Shown: positions 1-8,693, numbered from the stretch's first letter. The stretch is 36,816 bases of DNA from Geminicoccaceae bacterium (GCA_020445645.1 JAGRGG010000030.1:1-36816), one strand, 5' to 3'. Numbers and translations are program-made. Notes: a model not told the origin generated them from the letters alone.

Positions 1-327
1 GCCGCCGCCCCGGCCACCGCCGCCGAAGCCGCCACCGCCGCCGCCGAAGCCGCCGCCGCCACCCCCGCCGCCGGGACCGCGACGGTCCTCGGCCGTGCGC
101 ACGGCGAGCGGCCGGCCGCCCATGTCGTAGCCGTTCAGGCCGCTGATCGCGGCGTCGGCCTCCTCGTCGCTGCCCATCTCGACGAAGCCGAAGCCGCGCG
201 AACGGCCCGTCTCGCGGTCGGTGGCGATCTTGGCGGAGACGACCTCGCCATGACGCGAGAAGATGTCGGTCAGGTCCTCGACGGTGGTGTTGAAGGGGAA
301 GTTGGCGACAAAGATCTTATTGCCCAT
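1..327 (-). CDS. RRM-domain RNA-binding protein, glycine-rich tail (3' end cut by window)
   Basis: The first 109 codons of a small single-RRM protein are visible; the stop lies outside the window. RNP2 reads IFVANF near residues 5-10 and RNP1 reads RGFGFVEM near residues 44-51, the two aromatic RNA-contact strands of the fold. After about residue 83 the protein becomes almost pure glycine with scattered Phe and Arg, the Gly-rich tail typical of bacterial cold- or stress-induced RRM proteins. The ATG has GGGAG about nine bases upstream. Expected role is cytoplasmic RNA binding or chaperoning; the target is unknown. A long structured leader lies upstream of it. The family call is secure from the two RNP motifs; a cold-shock role is inference. 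Confidence 0.9.
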   Translation of the reverse strand, partial: MGNKIFVANFPFNTTVEDLTDIFSRHGEVVSAKIATDRETGRSRGFGFVEMGSDEEADAAISGLNGYDMGGRPLAVRTAEDRRGPGGGGGGGGFGGGGGGFGGGGRGGG

Positions 328-420
328 ACCGGACAGCTCCCAAAGCACGCGGACACGCCGTCATACCAGGAGGTGCGACACCGAGGGTTGACCGCCACCA
401 TCCGAACAGGGAGCCGCGAG

Positions 421-443
421 GGCGATCGAGGCCATCGATCGCC
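421..443. repeat. Perfect 9-bp inverted repeat (loop 5) in RRM leader
   Basis: GGCGATCGA pairs exactly with TCGATCGCC around the loop GGCCA. It has no downstream T tract on either strand, so it is unlikely to be an intrinsic terminator. It lies about 95 bases upstream of the RRM start codon, inside the probable mRNA leader. Confidence 0.6.
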
Positions 444-475
444 GCCGGAAACCACGGGCTGCAAGGCATGGGCGC

Positions 476-494
476 AACGATCCTTCGGATCGTT
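476..494. repeat. Perfect 8-bp inverted repeat (loop 3) in RRM leader
   Basis: AACGATCC pairs exactly with GGATCGTT around TTC. It is not followed by a T run. Together with the neighbouring 9-bp stem-loop it makes the leader strongly foldable. Confidence 0.6.
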
Positions 495-593
495 CGGGGG
501 AGGCGGGCTGGATGAGGCGACGACCCATAAGCTATGAACGACACGCGGCATCATACAGCGCGCCTCGATTGAAGGCGAGTGCGAAATGCGGCG

Positions 594-1895
594 TCAGCCG
601 AGGCCGTACTCGATCTTCGGCGCCGGTATTTCCGGCCTGTCCACGTCCCGCCCCGCCTCCATCGCCCGTTCCTGGGCGAAGGCCGTGACGACGGTGGAGG
701 CCGACAGCGCGGGCGTCGGGACGTTGAGGTGCTGGCCCTGCCGTTCCAGGGGCGGTGCGGTGCGGCGGGTCATGCGGTAGAGGGCGAACGCGCCGATGCC
801 GGCGTGGACGACCCCCAGATAGACCGGAAAGACGAACGCCCCGCCCGCCTGCATCGCCGCCGAGGCGAAGATCGGGCCGCCCACCGAGCCGGCGGCGTAG
901 ACGAAGGCGAGCGTGCCGCTGGCGCTGATGCGCTGGTCGTCGCTCAGGTGGTCGTTGGCGTGGGCGAGGCAGAGCGCGTAGAGCGGCATGGCGAGCCCGC
1001 CGTAGACGAAGAAGGCGAGGGTGATGGCGATGGTGCCGAAGGGAAGGCCGAGGACCGCCAGCGCCATCGTTCCGGCGGCGAGGACGTTGACGCCCGTGAG
1101 CACCCGGCGGCGGTCGAAGCGGTCGGAGAGGCGGCCGATCGGCCACTGCATCACGACGCCGCCGAGATAGCCCAGCGCCATGAAGGTCGACACGCCGGCG
1201 ACCGACAGGCCGCTCAGGTCGGCGAAGACGGCGCCCACGCCGAGGAAGGCCGCCTGGGTGAGCCCGACGCCGGTCATGCCGACGAAGCTCAAGGGGGAGA
1301 CCCTGTAGAGGTCGCGGAAGCCGAACCGTTTCGGCGCCTGGATGATCGGCGCCGGCACCGACGAGAGCAGGAGCGGCACCGTCGCCACCGAGAGGAGGAC
1401 CGAAGCGAGGATGAAGAGGAGGGTGGTCGCGGGGCTGCCCAGGTTCAGGAGGATCTGGCCGCCCGCGAAGCAGCCGGAAACCACGATCATGTAAAGGGAG
1501 AGCAGGCGGCCCCGGTCGGCGTTCGAGGCGGCGGCGTTGAGCCAGGACTCGGCGACCATGTAGATCCCGGCCATGGAAAGGCCGGTGAGGACGCGCAGGG
1601 CGAACCAGGAGAAGGGGTCGAGGATCACCGCGTGGACGACGATCGCGGCCGAGGCCAGCGCCGAGGCGGCGGCGAAGACGCGCACGTGCCCGACGCGGAC
1701 CAGGAGGCGCTCCACCCAAAGCGCGCCGAGGAGGTAGCCCAGCGAGTAGCCGGCCATGACGATGCCGGTGACGGCGGTCGGGAAGCCCTGGATGTTGGCG
1801 CGGACGCCGAGCAGGGTGCCCTGGAGCCCGTGCCCCAGCATGAACACGCCGATGCCGAGCAGCAGCGCCCAGTTGGAGGCGATCGTTCGAAGCAT
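594..1895 (-). CDS. MFS transporter, YcaD-like family
   Basis: A 433-residue inner-membrane protein with about twelve hydrophobic segments and the two-half layout of the major facilitator superfamily. The segment AESWLNAAASNADRGRLLSL near residue 117, followed by a GGQILLNLGS stretch, matches the conserved ESWL/RGRLL block of the YcaD group of putative exporters. A second cytoplasmic-loop signature, GRLSDRFDRRRVL, sits in the C-terminal half. The C-terminus has a cytoplasmic tail of roughly 50 residues. The ATG has GGCAGGCGAC upstream. It is transcribed away from the divergent hydantoinase-type gene and may share a transcript with the RRM gene. The substrate cannot be read from sequence. Confidence 0.85.
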   Translation of the reverse strand: MLRTIASNWALLLGIGVFMLGHGLQGTLLGVRANIQGFPTAVTGIVMAGYSLGYLLGALWVERLLVRVGHVRVFAAASALASAAIVVHAVILDPFSWFALRVLTGLSMAGIYMVAESWLNAAASNADRGRLLSLYMIVVSGCFAGGQILLNLGSPATTLLFILASVLLSVATVPLLLSSVPAPIIQAPKRFGFRDLYRVSPLSFVGMTGVGLTQAAFLGVGAVFADLSGLSVAGVSTFMALGYLGGVVMQWPIGRLSDRFDRRRVLTGVNVLAAGTMALAVLGLPFGTIAITLAFFVYGGLAMPLYALCLAHANDHLSDDQRISASGTLAFVYAAGSVGGPIFASAAMQAGGAFVFPVYLGVVHAGIGAFALYRMTRRTAPPLERQGQHLNVPTPALSASTVVTAFAQERAMEAGRDVDRPEIPAPKIEYGLG

Positions 1896-2047
1896 GAAGT
1901 GTCGCCTGCCGTCGTTGTCGGCCCTCTTCTAGGCCGCCGCCGCCGCCGCCTCCTGCCGGCAAGCGTCGCCCCTGTCGCGCTGAGGCAAGCGCGCGCCGCT
2001 TCGCCGGCGCAGAGTCCCCGTCGGACCTGCGGCAGGGAGGGGCGGCC

Positions 2048-4015
2048 TTGGGGCTGCGCTTGGGCATCGACACAGGGGGCACCTTCACGGACGCCGTGCT
2101 TCTGGACAAGACGGGCGCCGTGCTGGCGGCGGCGAAGGCCGAGACGACCCGGGACGACCTGATCGTCGGCATCGACCGCGCCGTCGCCGCCGTGCTCGAC
2201 GGCCAGGACGGGCCGATCGACCTCGTCGGCCTGTCGACGACGCTGGCGACCAACGCCGTCGTCGAAGGGCGGGGCGGCAAGGCGGGCCTCGTCCTCATGG
2301 GGTTCGAGCCCGAGGTGCTCGATCGAGGGGGGCTGAGCGCGGCCCTGCGGGGTGCCCCGGTCGCCCACCTGAAGGGCGGCCACGACGCGAACGGGCACCC
2401 GCTCGCCCCCTTCGACCCGAACGTCCTGCGCGCGGCCGTTCAGGACATGGGAAAAGGCGTCGAGGCGCTCGCCGTCTGCGGCCAGTTCGCCGTCCGCAAC
2501 CCCGCCCACGAACTGGCCGCCGCCGGGGTCGCGGCGGAACTCGGCCTGCCCTGCACCCTGTCCTCGTCCCTTTCCGCCCGGCTCGACGCGCCGCGCCGGG
2601 CGCTCACGGCCCTCCTCAACGCGCGCCTCCTCCCCTTCATCGCCGGGCTCCTCGACGCGGTCGAAGGCCTCCTTCGCCGGCGCGGCATCGTCGCCCCCCT
2701 CATGGTGGTGCGCGGCGACGGCTCGTTCATGCGGGCCGAGGCGGCGCGGCTCCGCCCGATCGAGACCGTGCTCTCCGGCCCGGCCGCGAGCGTCGTCGGC
2801 GCCGGCCACCTCACCGGCCTCCCCGATGCCGTCGTCAGCGACGTGGGCGGCACGACGACCGACGTGGCCGTGCTGCGCGGCGGCCGCCCAAGGCTCTCCA
2901 AGGAAGGGGCCAGCGTCGGCGGCTGGCGGACGATGGTGGAAGCCATCGACATGGCGACGGTGGGGCTCGGCGGCGACAGCGCGCTCAGGCGGGACCGGGA
3001 CGGCGGCCTCGCGCTTGGCCCCGAGCGTGCCGTGCCCCTGAGCCTGCTCGCCGCCCTCCATCCGGGCGCGCTGGCGGAGCTGGAGGCGGAGCTTGCCAAG
3101 CCGGGATCGAACGTCCTCGACGCCCGCTTCGCCCTCGCCCAGGTGCCGGCCTCCGCCGACCCCGGCCTGTTCACGAGGAGCCAGCGCGGGCTGCTCGACC
3201 GTCTCGCCGAAGGGCCGCGCAGCCTCGCTACCATCGTCGAGCGCGACCACCTGGAGATCCCGCTTCGCCGCCTCGTCGAGCGGGGAATCGTCCTCCTCGC
3301 CGGCTTCACCCCCTCCGACGCCGCGCACGTGCTGGGCCTCCAGACCCTTTGGAGCCGCCCCGCCGCCGCGATCGGCGCCGCCCTGGAGGCGCGCAAGGGC
3401 TGGCCCGGCCTCGATCCCGGCGACGGCGAAGGGCTCGCCCGCCACGTCCTTGCCGAGGCGAGGCGGCGCAGCGCCGCCGTCCTCGTGGAGGCCGTCCTGC
3501 CCGAGGACGAACCCCTGCTCCCCCTCCTGCGCCCGCCTTTGCGCGGCCTCGTCCGCGCGGCGCTGGACGGGGGGCCGGGGGGCATGGCGCTCCGCCTCGA
3601 CCTGCCCATCGTCGCCGTGGGCGGCCCCGCCAAGCTCTTCTACCCGGCGGCCGCGGCGGCGCTCGACGCCCGCCTCGTCGTGCCGGAGTACTACGCCGTC
3701 TGCAACGCCATCGGCGCCGTCGCCGGCGAGGTGGTGCAGACGGCGACCCTCGTCGCCACGGGACGGGGCGAGGACAGCCTCACGCTCCACCTCCCCGACG
3801 GACCCGTCGAGGCCGCGAACCCCGACGAGGCCCGCCGCCGCCTCGAAGACGCCGCCGTCGTCCTCGCCCGCCGCCGCGCCGCCGAGGCCGGCGCCGCCGA
3901 GGTCGCTGTCGAAACCAGCGTCGAAGTGGCGCGCGCGACCCTCGACGGCAACCGCGAGATCGTCATGGAGATCCGGGTCACGGCGACGGCGCGGGGGCGG
4001 CCGGCGATAGGGTAG
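2048..4015 (+). CDS. Hydantoinase/oxoprolinase family protein, A-subunit type
   Basis: A 655-residue HyuA/oxoprolinase-family protein of the actin/hexokinase-like ATPase fold. The first phosphate loop reads GIDTGGTFTDAVLL at residues 6-19 and the second reads VSDVGGTTTDVAVL near residue 262, the two DxGGT motifs of the family; a GGPAKLFYP loop follows near residue 525. Such proteins couple ATP hydrolysis to opening of hydantoins, 5-oxoproline or related cyclic amides, or carboxylate ketones, normally with a B subunit. No B-subunit gene is present here, so the reaction is unassigned. The TTG start is chosen because GGGAGGGG lies just upstream and the DxGGT motif follows at once. Its stop is followed by a minimal ACGC-GAA-GCGT repeat. 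Confidence 0.88.
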   Translation: MGLRLGIDTGGTFTDAVLLDKTGAVLAAAKAETTRDDLIVGIDRAVAAVLDGQDGPIDLVGLSTTLATNAVVEGRGGKAGLVLMGFEPEVLDRGGLSAALRGAPVAHLKGGHDANGHPLAPFDPNVLRAAVQDMGKGVEALAVCGQFAVRNPAHELAAAGVAAELGLPCTLSSSLSARLDAPRRALTALLNARLLPFIAGLLDAVEGLLRRRGIVAPLMVVRGDGSFMRAEAARLRPIETVLSGPAASVVGAGHLTGLPDAVVSDVGGTTTDVAVLRGGRPRLSKEGASVGGWRTMVEAIDMATVGLGGDSALRRDRDGGLALGPERAVPLSLLAALHPGALAELEAELAKPGSNVLDARFALAQVPASADPGLFTRSQRGLLDRLAEGPRSLATIVERDHLEIPLRRLVERGIVLLAGFTPSDAAHVLGLQTLWSRPAAAIGAALEARKGWPGLDPGDGEGLARHVLAEARRRSAAVLVEAVLPEDEPLLPLLRPPLRGLVRAALDGGPGGMALRLDLPIVAVGGPAKLFYPAAAAALDARLVVPEYYAVCNAIGAVAGEVVQTATLVATGRGEDSLTLHLPDGPVEAANPDEARRRLEDAAVVLARRRAAEAGAAEVAVETSVEVARATLDGNREIVMEIRVTATARGRPAIG

Positions 4016-4016
4016 G

Positions 4017-4027
4017 ACGCGAAGCGT
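4017..4027 (+). repeat. Minimal ACGC...GCGT repeat (copy A)
   Basis: The 11-nt core ACGCGAAGCGT, extended to a 5-bp stem by flanking G and C, fills the 14-base gap between two convergent stop codons. It is the shortest form of a family whose longer members lie at 6688-6827, 22782-22809 and 27023-27050. Confidence 0.6.
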
Positions 4028-4029
4028 CA

Positions 4030-4665
4030 TCAAACCGACGTAATGAGCCGCAGTCCCAGCCCCGCCAGCACGACGCCCAGCGCGCCTTCGATCCAGCGCC
4101 GCAGCCGGAGGTAGGCCCTGGTCGCGGCACCGCCCGAGAAGGCGAGGGCCAGGGTGACGTGCCAGGAGAGCGACATGGCGACGGCGCCCAGGACGGCGGC
4201 GAGGCCGACCCATAAGGGGGCGTTCGCGCCGAGGATCAGGCTGGTCAGCGACAGCCAGAACACGCCCGCCTTGCCGTTGAGGAGCATGAGGCCGAGGCCG
4301 CGCATCACGCCGCGCGCCGTGCCGCGATCGGGGGGTGCCGCGGCGGGCGGGGGTTCCGCCGGGCGGAAGGCGGAGCGCAGGGCGTTCAGCCCGAGCCAGG
4401 CAAGGTAGGCGCCGCCCAGGACGCGCAGGACGGTGCCGAGCGCCGGGTGGGCGGCGATGAGCGCGGCGACGCCGAAGACGGCGGCACCCCCCCAGACCGC
4501 CTCGCCGATGCCGAACCCCGCCGCGACGCGCAGCGCCTGGGCGCGCCCCTCGCGCAGCCCCGTCGCCAGCATGACCGCGAAGTTCGGGCCGGGGCTGGCA
4601 AGCGCGAGGCCGAACGCGCCCCAGAAGGCGAGGAGCGACCAGACGGGGGAGGCGAGGGCGGGCAA
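4030..4665 (-). CDS. LysE/RhtB family translocator
   Basis: A 211-residue inner-membrane exporter with about six hydrophobic helices. The N-terminal segment ASPGPNFAVMLATGLREGRA near residues 23-42 is the family's conserved PGPN block, followed by AAGFGIGEAVWGG. LysE/RhtB proteins export amino acids such as lysine, homoserine or threonine; the substrate here is unknown. The start is a TTG, supported by AGGAGA seven bases upstream. The gene is divergent from the molybdoenzyme gene and convergent with the hydantoinase-type gene. Confidence 0.9.
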   Translation of the reverse strand: MPALASPVWSLLAFWGAFGLALASPGPNFAVMLATGLREGRAQALRVAAGFGIGEAVWGGAAVFGVAALIAAHPALGTVLRVLGGAYLAWLGLNALRSAFRPAEPPPAAAPPDRGTARGVMRGLGLMLLNGKAGVFWLSLTSLILGANAPLWVGLAAVLGAVAMSLSWHVTLALAFSGGAATRAYLRLRRWIEGALGVVLAGLGLRLITSV

Positions 4666-4779
4666 GGGGGCGTCTCCTGGAAGAGGGACCGCGAAGCTAG
4701 CGCACCGCCGGCCGGCTTGTCAGGGCGGATTCCGCCCGCATTTCACGGCCTCCGCCCACCCCTGCCGGAAGCCGACCCC

Positions 4780-5388
4780 TTGGACCAGCCGAGAAAGCCC
4801 AGCACGCTCACGACCGACGCGCCCGAGGGCCGGCTGCCGCCGCGTCAGGTGCTGACCCGACGCTTCCCCGTCCTCTCGGCGGGGGCGGTCCCCGCGATCG
4901 ACCTCGAGACCTGGAGCTTCACCGTCTGGAACGGGCCGAGGCCGCTCGCCCGCTGGGATTGGGCCGGCTTCAACGCCCTGCCGCGCACGCGCTGGACGAA
5001 GGACATCCACTGCGTCACCCGCTGGTCGAAGCTCGACGTGGCCTGGGAAGGCGTCCTCGTCGGCGATCTGATGGAAGCCGCGGGCCTCGCCGCGCCGACG
5101 CCCTTCACGCTCGCGCTCTGCTTCGGCGACTACAGCACCAACCTCCCCTACGCCGACCTCGCCGACGGCAGGGCGATGGTCGCCACCCACGCCGAGGGCG
5201 AACCCCTCACCCCCGAGCACGGCGGCCCCGCCCGCCTCGTCGTCCCGCACCTCTACTTCTGGAAGAGCGCCAAATGGGTCCGCGGCCTGCGCTTCACCCG
5301 CCGCGACGAAGCAGGCTTCTGGGAGCTGCGCGGCTACCACATGCGGGGCGATCCGTGGAAGAACGAGCGCTACGACGTGGGCAAGTAG
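4780..5388 (+). CDS. Sulfite oxidase-like molybdopterin-binding oxidoreductase
   Basis: A soluble protein of about 202 residues carrying one sulfite-oxidase-type molybdopterin domain. The block DIHCVTRWSKLDVAWEGV near residues 71-88 contains the conserved cysteine expected to ligate molybdenum, and PHLYFWKSAKWVRGL followed by a terminal GYHMRGDPW.ERY closes the domain, as in small stand-alone members of the family. No heme domain, membrane anchor or Tat signal is visible, so it is probably cytoplasmic; partner and substrate are unknown. The start is taken as TTG at 4780 with GGAAG eight bases upstream; a CTG at 4762 is an alternative. The end is followed directly by a minimal repeat. Confidence 0.82.
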   Translation: MDQPRKPSTLTTDAPEGRLPPRQVLTRRFPVLSAGAVPAIDLETWSFTVWNGPRPLARWDWAGFNALPRTRWTKDIHCVTRWSKLDVAWEGVLVGDLMEAAGLAAPTPFTLALCFGDYSTNLPYADLADGRAMVATHAEGEPLTPEHGGPARLVVPHLYFWKSAKWVRGLRFTRRDEAGFWELRGYHMRGDPWKNERYDVGK

Positions 5389-5399
5389 ACGCGAAGCGT
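5389..5399 (+). repeat. Minimal ACGC...GCGT repeat (copy B)
   Basis: The same 11-nt core ACGCGAAGCGT as copy A begins the base after the TAG of the molybdoenzyme gene and ends five bases before the convergent Uma2 stop. Position relative to stop codons matches the other copies. Confidence 0.6.
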
Positions 5400-5403
5400 A
5401 ATC

Positions 5404-5958
5404 CTACGCCCCCAGCACGGCCGCGACGTTGAGGCCGATCCCCGGCGGGTCGAGCCGGAGCGTGCCGCCCTTGTGGATGCGGGTCCTGATGTCGCCGCCC
5501 TCTTCGCGGGCGTGGTGGATCAGGGCGCCGCGCCCGCCGTCGACGATGAGGTAGTGGCGCAGGCTCGGCACCTGGAAGTAGCCGTTCAGCTTCGCGCCCG
5601 TGTCGACGCCGCGCGAGCTTGGCGAGATCACCTCGACGACGACGAGGGGTTCGGGCGCCTCGACGGCGTCGCCCGGCAGGTCGGGGCCGCAATGGACCAG
5701 CGCGTCCGGCTCAAAGCTCGTCCGCTCGTCGATCCGCACGGCGACGCCGTCGCCCAGCGCCTCGCAGGCAAGGCCGGCGTCGCGGATCGCGTCGGTGAGC
5801 AGCCGCCATAGGCGCTGCTTCAGGCGCACGTGCGCCACCCGCTCCGGCGACATCGCCACGACTTCGCCGGCGTAGAGTTCGTAGCGCCCGCCCGGCTGGC
5901 GCTCGCACCAGTCGTAGAACTCGTCCACGGTCATCGACCGCTTGGCAGCGAGGTTCAT
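5404..5958 (-). CDS. Uma2 family endonuclease-fold protein (DUF820)
   Basis: A 184-residue Uma2-family protein with the PD-(D/E)XK nuclease-like core. FEPDALVHCG supplies the acidic D, and PLVVVEVISPSSRGVDTGAKL supplies the E and the distal K, followed by the conserved Y...HYLIVD strand. The start MNLAAKRSMTVDEF is preferred because GGAGAAGGGC precedes it; an upstream in-frame ATG at 5985 would add nine residues without its own good ribosome site. Function of Uma2 proteins is poorly defined; many lie in mobile or accessory regions. It is convergent with the molybdoenzyme gene and upstream of nothing on its own strand but the gap to that gene. Confidence 0.82.
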   Translation of the reverse strand: MNLAAKRSMTVDEFYDWCERQPGGRYELYAGEVVAMSPERVAHVRLKQRLWRLLTDAIRDAGLACEALGDGVAVRIDERTSFEPDALVHCGPDLPGDAVEAPEPLVVVEVISPSSRGVDTGAKLNGYFQVPSLRHYLIVDGGRGALIHHAREEGGDIRTRIHKGGTLRLDPPGIGLNVAAVLGA

Positions 5959-6010
5959 GCCCTTCTCCGTCCCGCCCTGTCTCATAAATGAGGCGCAAAA
6001 CGGGTGACGG

Positions 6011-6658
6011 CTAGGGCGACGTTCCCGCCAGCCCCGCCGCCGCCCTCGCCAGGCGCTCGACCTCGTCCCAGGCCCCCTCCTTCACGGCCTTCGCCGGCGC
6101 CACCCACGAGCCGCCAACGCAGAGCACGTTCGGCAAGGCGAGGTAGTCCTTCGCGTTCGCGGCGTCGATCCCGCCCGTGGGGCAGAAGCGGGCCTGCGGC
6201 AGGGGCGAGGCGAGCGACTTCAGGTAGGGCACGCCCCCCGCCGGCCCGGCCGGGAAGAACTTCAGGTAGCGGTAGCCCTGGTCCAGGAGGAGCATGATCT
6301 CGGAGGCGGTGGCCGCGCCCGGCAGGAGGGGCATCTCGCCGCCCCGCGCCGCCTCCATCAGGCCCGGCGTGGCGCCGGGGCTGACGGCGAACGCGCAGCC
6401 GAGCCCCTGAACGGCGTCGAACTGGTCGGGCATCCGCACCGTGCCCGCGCCGACGATGGCGCCCTCGACCTCGGCAATGATCCGCCCGATCGCCTCCGGC
6501 GCCGCCGCCGTCCGCAGGGTGATCTCCAGGACCCGCAAGCCGCCCTTGACCAGGGCGCGGGCGAGCGGCACCGCCGTCGCCACGTCGTCGATGACCATGA
6601 CGGGAACGACGGGGGCGGACCGCAGGATGGCCTCGATGTTCGGCTGAACGTCCCGCAT
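6011..6658 (-). CDS. eda: 2-keto-3-deoxy-6-phosphogluconate aldolase
   Basis: A 215-residue class I aldolase cleaving KDPG to pyruvate and glyceraldehyde 3-phosphate, the last Entner-Doudoroff step; family members also cleave 4-hydroxy-2-oxoglutarate. Counting from the ATG, the general-base glutamate of LEITLRT is residue 45 and the Schiff-base lysine of YLKFFPA is residue 133, the same numbering as the E. coli enzyme. GAGTV at 70-74 and CPTGGI are also present. GGGAG precedes the ATG. It is the last gene of the sugar unit but is separated from edd by a 140-nt palindromic element, so its expression may depend on readthrough or RNA processing there. Confidence 0.96.
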   Translation of the reverse strand: MRDVQPNIEAILRSAPVVPVMVIDDVATAVPLARALVKGGLRVLEITLRTAAAPEAIGRIIAEVEGAIVGAGTVRMPDQFDAVQGLGCAFAVSPGATPGLMEAARGGEMPLLPGAATASEIMLLLDQGYRYLKFFPAGPAGGVPYLKSLASPLPQARFCPTGGIDAANAKDYLALPNVLCVGGSWVAPAKAVKEGAWDEVERLARAAAGLAGTSP

Positions 6659-6687
6659 GGTTTTTCTCCCTTAGGGCTGTGCCAGTT

Positions 6688-6827
6688 ACGCTTCGCGTCC
6701 GCTGGCGCGGGGCCTTTTTTCCTCTTTTTTCGCCTGTTGACCGTGCTTGGCTCGAATGTCTGAACCAAGCACGGTCAACAGGCGAAAAAAGAGGAAAAAA
6801 GGCCCCGCGCCAGCGGACGCGAAGCGT
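6688..6827. repeat. 140-nt palindromic element: perfect 63-bp inverted repeat, 14-nt loop
   Basis: The arms 6688-6750 and 6765-6827 are exact reverse complements over all 63 positions, separated by CTCGAATGTCTGAA. The arms begin ACGC, end GCGT, and contain two T6 tracts on one side (A6 on the other) next to a GGCGCGGGGCC block. The outer 26-27 nt of each arm recur almost exactly at 22782-22809 and 27023-27050. The element lies 29 bases upstream of the eda ATG and eight bases after the edd TAG. There are no target duplications I can recognise and no coding capacity. In RNA it would form a long perfect duplex. Confidence 0.95.
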
Positions 6828-6835
6828 GGTTCCCT

Positions 6836-8671
6836 CTACGCCGCCTCCCCGAGCGGCAACGTGCAGGCGCCTTCGTCCGCCGGCCCGACGAGCCGGCGGA
6901 AGCCGCCGAACAGTTCGCGGCCGAGGCCGACGTGGTGGTGCGACAGGTCGGCCGTGACCGGCTCGCGCGCCGCCCACTCCCCCGCGTCGACCAGCGCCTG
7001 GATCGTCCCGTTCACGGCGTCGACCCGGATCGGGTCGCCGTCCCTGACGCGGGCGATCGGGCCGCCGTCCGCCGCCTCCGGCGTGAGGTGGATCGCGGCC
7101 GGGACCTTGCCGGACGCCCCCGACATCCGCCCGTCGGTGACGAGGGCCACCTTGAGGCCCCGGTCCTGGAGCACGGCGAGGCTCGGCGTCAGTTTGTGGA
7201 GTTCCGGCATCCCGTTCGCCTTCGGCCCCTGGAAGCGGACCACGGCGACCGTGTCCGAGACGATCTCGTTGTTGTCGAACGCCGCCTGAAGCTCGTTCTG
7301 GTCGTGGAAGACGCGGGCCGGGGCCTCGATCACGTGGCGGTCGGGCCTGACGGCCGAGACCTTGATGACGGCGCGGCCGAGGTTGCCCTTGAGCAGCTTC
7401 AGGCCCCCGGTCGGGCTGAAGGGCCTCGCCGCCGTCGCCAGGATCGCGCCGTTGCCGCTTGCTGCGGCGCCGTCGCGCCAGACGAGGCGGCCGTCCTTCA
7501 AGAAGGGCTCGGCCGTGTAGCGCCCGAGCCCGCCGTCGCCGGCCACCGTCCGCACGTCGGGGTGGAGGAGCCCGGCGCCCAGAAGCTCGCGGATCAGGCA
7601 GCCCATGCCGCCCGCCGCGTGGAAGTGGTTCACGTCGGCGAGCCCGTTCGGGTAGATGCGGCAGAGGAGCGGCACGGTCTCGGCCAAGTCGGCGAGGTCG
7701 TCCCAGGTGAGGCGGATGCCGGCGGCGCGGGCCATCGCCACGAGGTGCAGCGTGTGGTTGGTCGAGCCCCCGGTCGCGTGCAGCCCGACGACGCCGTTGA
7801 CGACCGCCCGCTCGTCGACCAGTTCGCCGATCGGCAGGAAGTCGTTGCCGGATGCCGTGATCTCCAGGACGCGCCTCGCCGCCGCCTTCGTCAGCTCGTC
7901 GCGCAACGCCATCTGCGGGTTGACGAAGGACGAACCCGGCAGGTGCAGCCCCATGATCTCCATGAGCATCTGGTTCGTGTTCGCCGTGCCGTAGAAGGTG
8001 CAGGTGCCGGGGCTGTGGTACGAGGCGGCTTCCGCTTCGAGCAGCCGGTCGCGCCCCACCTTGCCCTCGGCGTAGAGCTGGCGGACCTTCGCCTTCTCGT
8101 CGTTGGGCAGGCCGGACGGCATCGGCCCCGCCGGGACGAAGACCGCGGGGACGTGGCCGAAGCTGAGGGCGGCCATCAGGAGCCCCGGCACAATCTTGTC
8201 GCAGACGCCCAAGTAGAGCGCGCCGTCGAACATGTCGTGGCTCATGGCGACGGCGGTGGCGAGCGCGATCACGTCGCGGGAGAAGAGGGACAGTTCCATC
8301 CCGTCCTGCCCCTGCGTGACCCCGTCGCACATGGCGGGGACTCCGCCCGCCACCTGCGCGACCCCGCCCGCCTCGCGCACGGCCTCCTTGATGATCGGGG
8401 GAAAGCGGCCGTAGGGCTGGTGCGCCGAGAGCATGTCGTTGTAGGCGGTGACGATGGCGATGTTGGGCTTCGCGTCCCCCATCAGCCCCGCCTTGTCGTC
8501 GGGTCCGCAGGCGGCGAAGCCGTGGGCGAGGTTGCCGCAGGACAGGCCCCGGCGCTTCGGCCCCCTGGATACGGCTTGCCGCACGCGCTCCAGGTAGGGC
8601 TCTCGCGTGTCCCGCGAGCGGCGGACGAGGCGCTCGGTGATCTCGCCGATGCGGGCGTTCAGCGTTGCCAT
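6836..8671 (-). CDS. edd: 6-phosphogluconate dehydratase
   Basis: A 611-residue IlvD/Edd-family dehydratase that converts 6-phosphogluconate to KDPG in the cytoplasm. The three cysteines expected to bind the labile Fe-S cluster are visible: [10 protein letters not shown] (C115), GVCDKIVPG (C157) and [13 protein letters not shown] (C224). Length equals the usual Edd length. GGAGG lies five bases before the ATG, and the gap to the upstream zwf stop is 22 bases, so the two are cotranscribed. The TAG stop lies eight bases from the 140-nt palindrome. IlvD is excluded because of context and the typical Edd N-terminus. Confidence 0.96.
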   Translation of the reverse strand: MATLNARIGEITERLVRRSRDTREPYLERVRQAVSRGPKRRGLSCGNLAHGFAACGPDDKAGLMGDAKPNIAIVTAYNDMLSAHQPYGRFPPIIKEAVREAGGVAQVAGGVPAMCDGVTQGQDGMELSLFSRDVIALATAVAMSHDMFDGALYLGVCDKIVPGLLMAALSFGHVPAVFVPAGPMPSGLPNDEKAKVRQLYAEGKVGRDRLLEAEAASYHSPGTCTFYGTANTNQMLMEIMGLHLPGSSFVNPQMALRDELTKAAARRVLEITASGNDFLPIGELVDERAVVNGVVGLHATGGSTNHTLHLVAMARAAGIRLTWDDLADLAETVPLLCRIYPNGLADVNHFHAAGGMGCLIRELLGAGLLHPDVRTVAGDGGLGRYTAEPFLKDGRLVWRDGAAASGNGAILATAARPFSPTGGLKLLKGNLGRAVIKVSAVRPDRHVIEAPARVFHDQNELQAAFDNNEIVSDTVAVVRFQGPKANGMPELHKLTPSLAVLQDRGLKVALVTDGRMSGASGKVPAAIHLTPEAADGGPIARVRDGDPIRVDAVNGTIQALVDAGEWAAREPVTADLSHHHVGLGRELFGGFRRLVGPADEGACTLPLGEAA

Positions 8672-8693
8672 GCATGCCTCCGTGCGTGAGCCC

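Larger units (their letters stand above)
328..593 (-). promoter_or_regulatory. Intergenic leader of the RRM gene with two perfect hairpins
   Basis: This 266-base gap between the MFS stop and the RRM start holds no convincing gene. Read on the minus strand, a TATGAT -10-like hexamer lies at 555-550 with no clear -35. If it is used, the transcript has a leader of about 215 nt. That leader contains two perfect stem-loops: a 9-bp stem GGCGATCGA with a 5-nt loop (421-443) and an 8-bp stem AACGATCC with a 3-nt loop (476-494). Long folded leaders are known for cold-inducible RNA-binding protein genes. The promoter assignment is weak; the hairpins are directly visible. Confidence 0.4.

Noticed and set aside
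1625-4213. Long open minus-strand frame opposite the hydantoinase-type gene
   Set aside because: Low-complexity shadow frame. The plus-strand protein has both nucleotide-binding motifs and a strong ribosome site.
8462-8480. Additional ACGCGAAGC-like copy inside edd
   Set aside because: The match is partial and encodes conserved Edd residues (GDAKP), so it is chance similarity and not a member of the intergenic family.
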